Assembly (NCBI GenBank): GCA_002308255.1
Contig: DBVZ01000136.1
Location: forward strand, 1-5,339
Direction of reading: 5' to 3'
DNA: 5,339 nt
Source of the DNA: Lachnospiraceae bacterium UBA1251
GTDB lineage: Bacteria > Bacillota > Clostridia > Lachnospirales > Lachnospiraceae
Positions 4,651 through 5,339 of the stretch are shown piece by piece. The position numbers were made by a program, and so were the translations under genes. Numbering within the stretch: position 1 is the first letter of the stretch; each line of letters opens with the position of its first letter. The notes below the pieces were generated by a model. That model was not told where the DNA came from, ran no database searches, and was given only the letters and a program-made list of their open reading frames with translations.

Positions 4651-5339
4651 TCACAGATACAGCGTCTCCTCCGAACCGTCCAGGAAACAGATCTCCCGCA
4701 CCGTGCCGTCTTCCAGGACGAGATCACCGGTCAGGCGGGCATTTCCGTAACCCATGCTGTCAAAACGGAGATCCTTGATCCATCCGTCGCGGCAGTACAG
4801 CCCGTCGGTGTATACGATCTGTTCCTCGGACCGCGGATCCGCGAAATACGGGGCCTCGTCGAATTCGCGCCCGTTGACAAAGACCCGGACGACACCGTCC
4901 TCCAGCCGGAGGGAGACATCTGCGTAAATGCCGTTTCCCCGGTAATCAAAGCCGGTCAGACCGTCGGTCCAGTAATACGGGACCTCCTTCTCCGCGCCTT
5001 CTTCTGTAAATGCCGGCGCGGGCTCCATCTTTTTCGTTTCCCATTCCTCGCGGAAGCTGGGTCCGCTGTTACCCGCTTCCACGGCACAGCCCTCCGGGAA
5101 GGAGGGAGATTCTTCATCCGCGGCGTAGAAATCCGGCGTCCGGCCGGTGAAGCTGACGCCCGTGAGAGCCGTGCATTTTGCAAATGCCGACTCCCCGATA
5201 CTCCGGACATTGCTTCCGAAGACGACGCCGTTGAGATTTTCGCAGTTATAGAACGCGTAGCTGCCGATCACATAAACGCTGTCGGGAATGCGGAGGCTCC
5301 CGGAAAGAGCGGCGCAGTTCGAAAATGCTCCCGACCGGA
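4651..5339 (-). CDS. BspA-type leucine-rich-repeat (LRR_5) protein, C-terminal part
   Basis: 228 residues plus stop are visible, and the frame is open through base 5339, so the gene continues to the right. An apparent start at 5271 is only an internal GTG (Val) within a repeat. Visible residues 1-64 hold about three LRR_5 units with AFxxC at A4-C8, A28-C32 and A51-C55 (spacing 23-24) and the typical SLRIPDSV and SIGESAF phrases. These units are found in BspA-like surface proteins of gut and oral bacteria, often adhesins or secreted proteins. Residues 65-118 are an acidic, Pro/Ser-rich linker. Residues 119-228 form a separate beta-rich domain that I do not recognise, with two similar halves, each having TDGL (124-127, 177-180) and LEDGxVR (145-151, 208-214). 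No anchor motif or transmembrane segment follows, so it ends freely. The signal peptide, if any, lies outside the window. Confidence 0.9.
   Translation of the reverse strand, partial: RSGAFSNCAALSGSLRIPDSVYVIGSYAFYNCENLNGVVFGSNVRSIGESAFAKCTALTGVSFTGRTPDFYAADEESPSFPEGCAVEAGNSGPSFREEWETKKMEPAPAFTEEGAEKEVPYYWTDGLTGFDYRGNGIYADVSLRLEDGVVRVFVNGREFDEAPYFADPRSEEQIVYTDGLYCRDGWIKDLRFDSMGYGNARLTGDLVLEDGTVREICFLDGSEETLYL

Noticed and set aside
5269..5271. GTG at 5271 as start of the LRR protein
   Set aside because: The LRR_5 pattern (GAFSNC, SLRIPDSV) continues in the same frame upstream to the window edge, so this is an internal valine.

Overview
The window reads as chromosomal DNA from a GC-rich member of the Clostridia (Bacillota), probably an anaerobic gut or rumen commensal. 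The evidence is indirect. Shine-Dalgarno sites are strong and purine-rich (AGGAGG, GGAGG). Coding sequence is GC-rich, while the spacers are AT-rich. There is a BspA-type leucine-rich-repeat protein, a lipoprotein with a Cys lipobox, an aldo/keto reductase carrying two [4Fe-4S] motifs (typical of anaerobes), and an SRAP protein beginning MCCRY. No rRNA, tRNA, transposase, integrase, phage gene or CRISPR array was seen.

Layout, left to right. At 1-554 (minus) is the N-terminal part of a secreted lipoprotein with a long Pro/Ala/Gln/Thr-rich tail, running off the left edge. An AT-rich divergent spacer (555-751) separates it from yccF (752-1111, plus), a small membrane protein made of two copies of one module. 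Two hairpins (about 1138-1171 and 1191-1230) fill the convergent gap after yccF. From 1261 to 4527 four genes lie on the minus strand. In transcription order (right to left) they are a nicotinamidase-like cysteine hydrolase, an aldo/keto reductase with a ferredoxin-like tail, an SRAP/YedK-type abasic-site DNA-protein crosslinker, and an FAH-family hydrolase. Gaps are 43, 19 and 22 bp and each gene has its own Shine-Dalgarno site, so they look like one operon. It is probably driven by an extended -10 promoter at 4608-4636 and ended by the hairpin at 1138-1171. At 4651-5339 (minus) is the C-terminal part of a BspA-like LRR protein that runs off the right edge.

The four operon genes do not form a recognised pathway. 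NAD-related amide hydrolysis, NAD(P)H/Fe-S redox chemistry, abasic-site protection and acylpyruvate-type hydrolysis could all be seen as metabolite or damage housekeeping, but that is inference from proximity only. I see no convincing undescribed system. The items most worth a second look are the uncharacterised, apparently twofold-repeated C-terminal domain of the LRR protein, the palindrome between promoter and start of the cysteine hydrolase, and the mixed four-gene operon containing SRAP.
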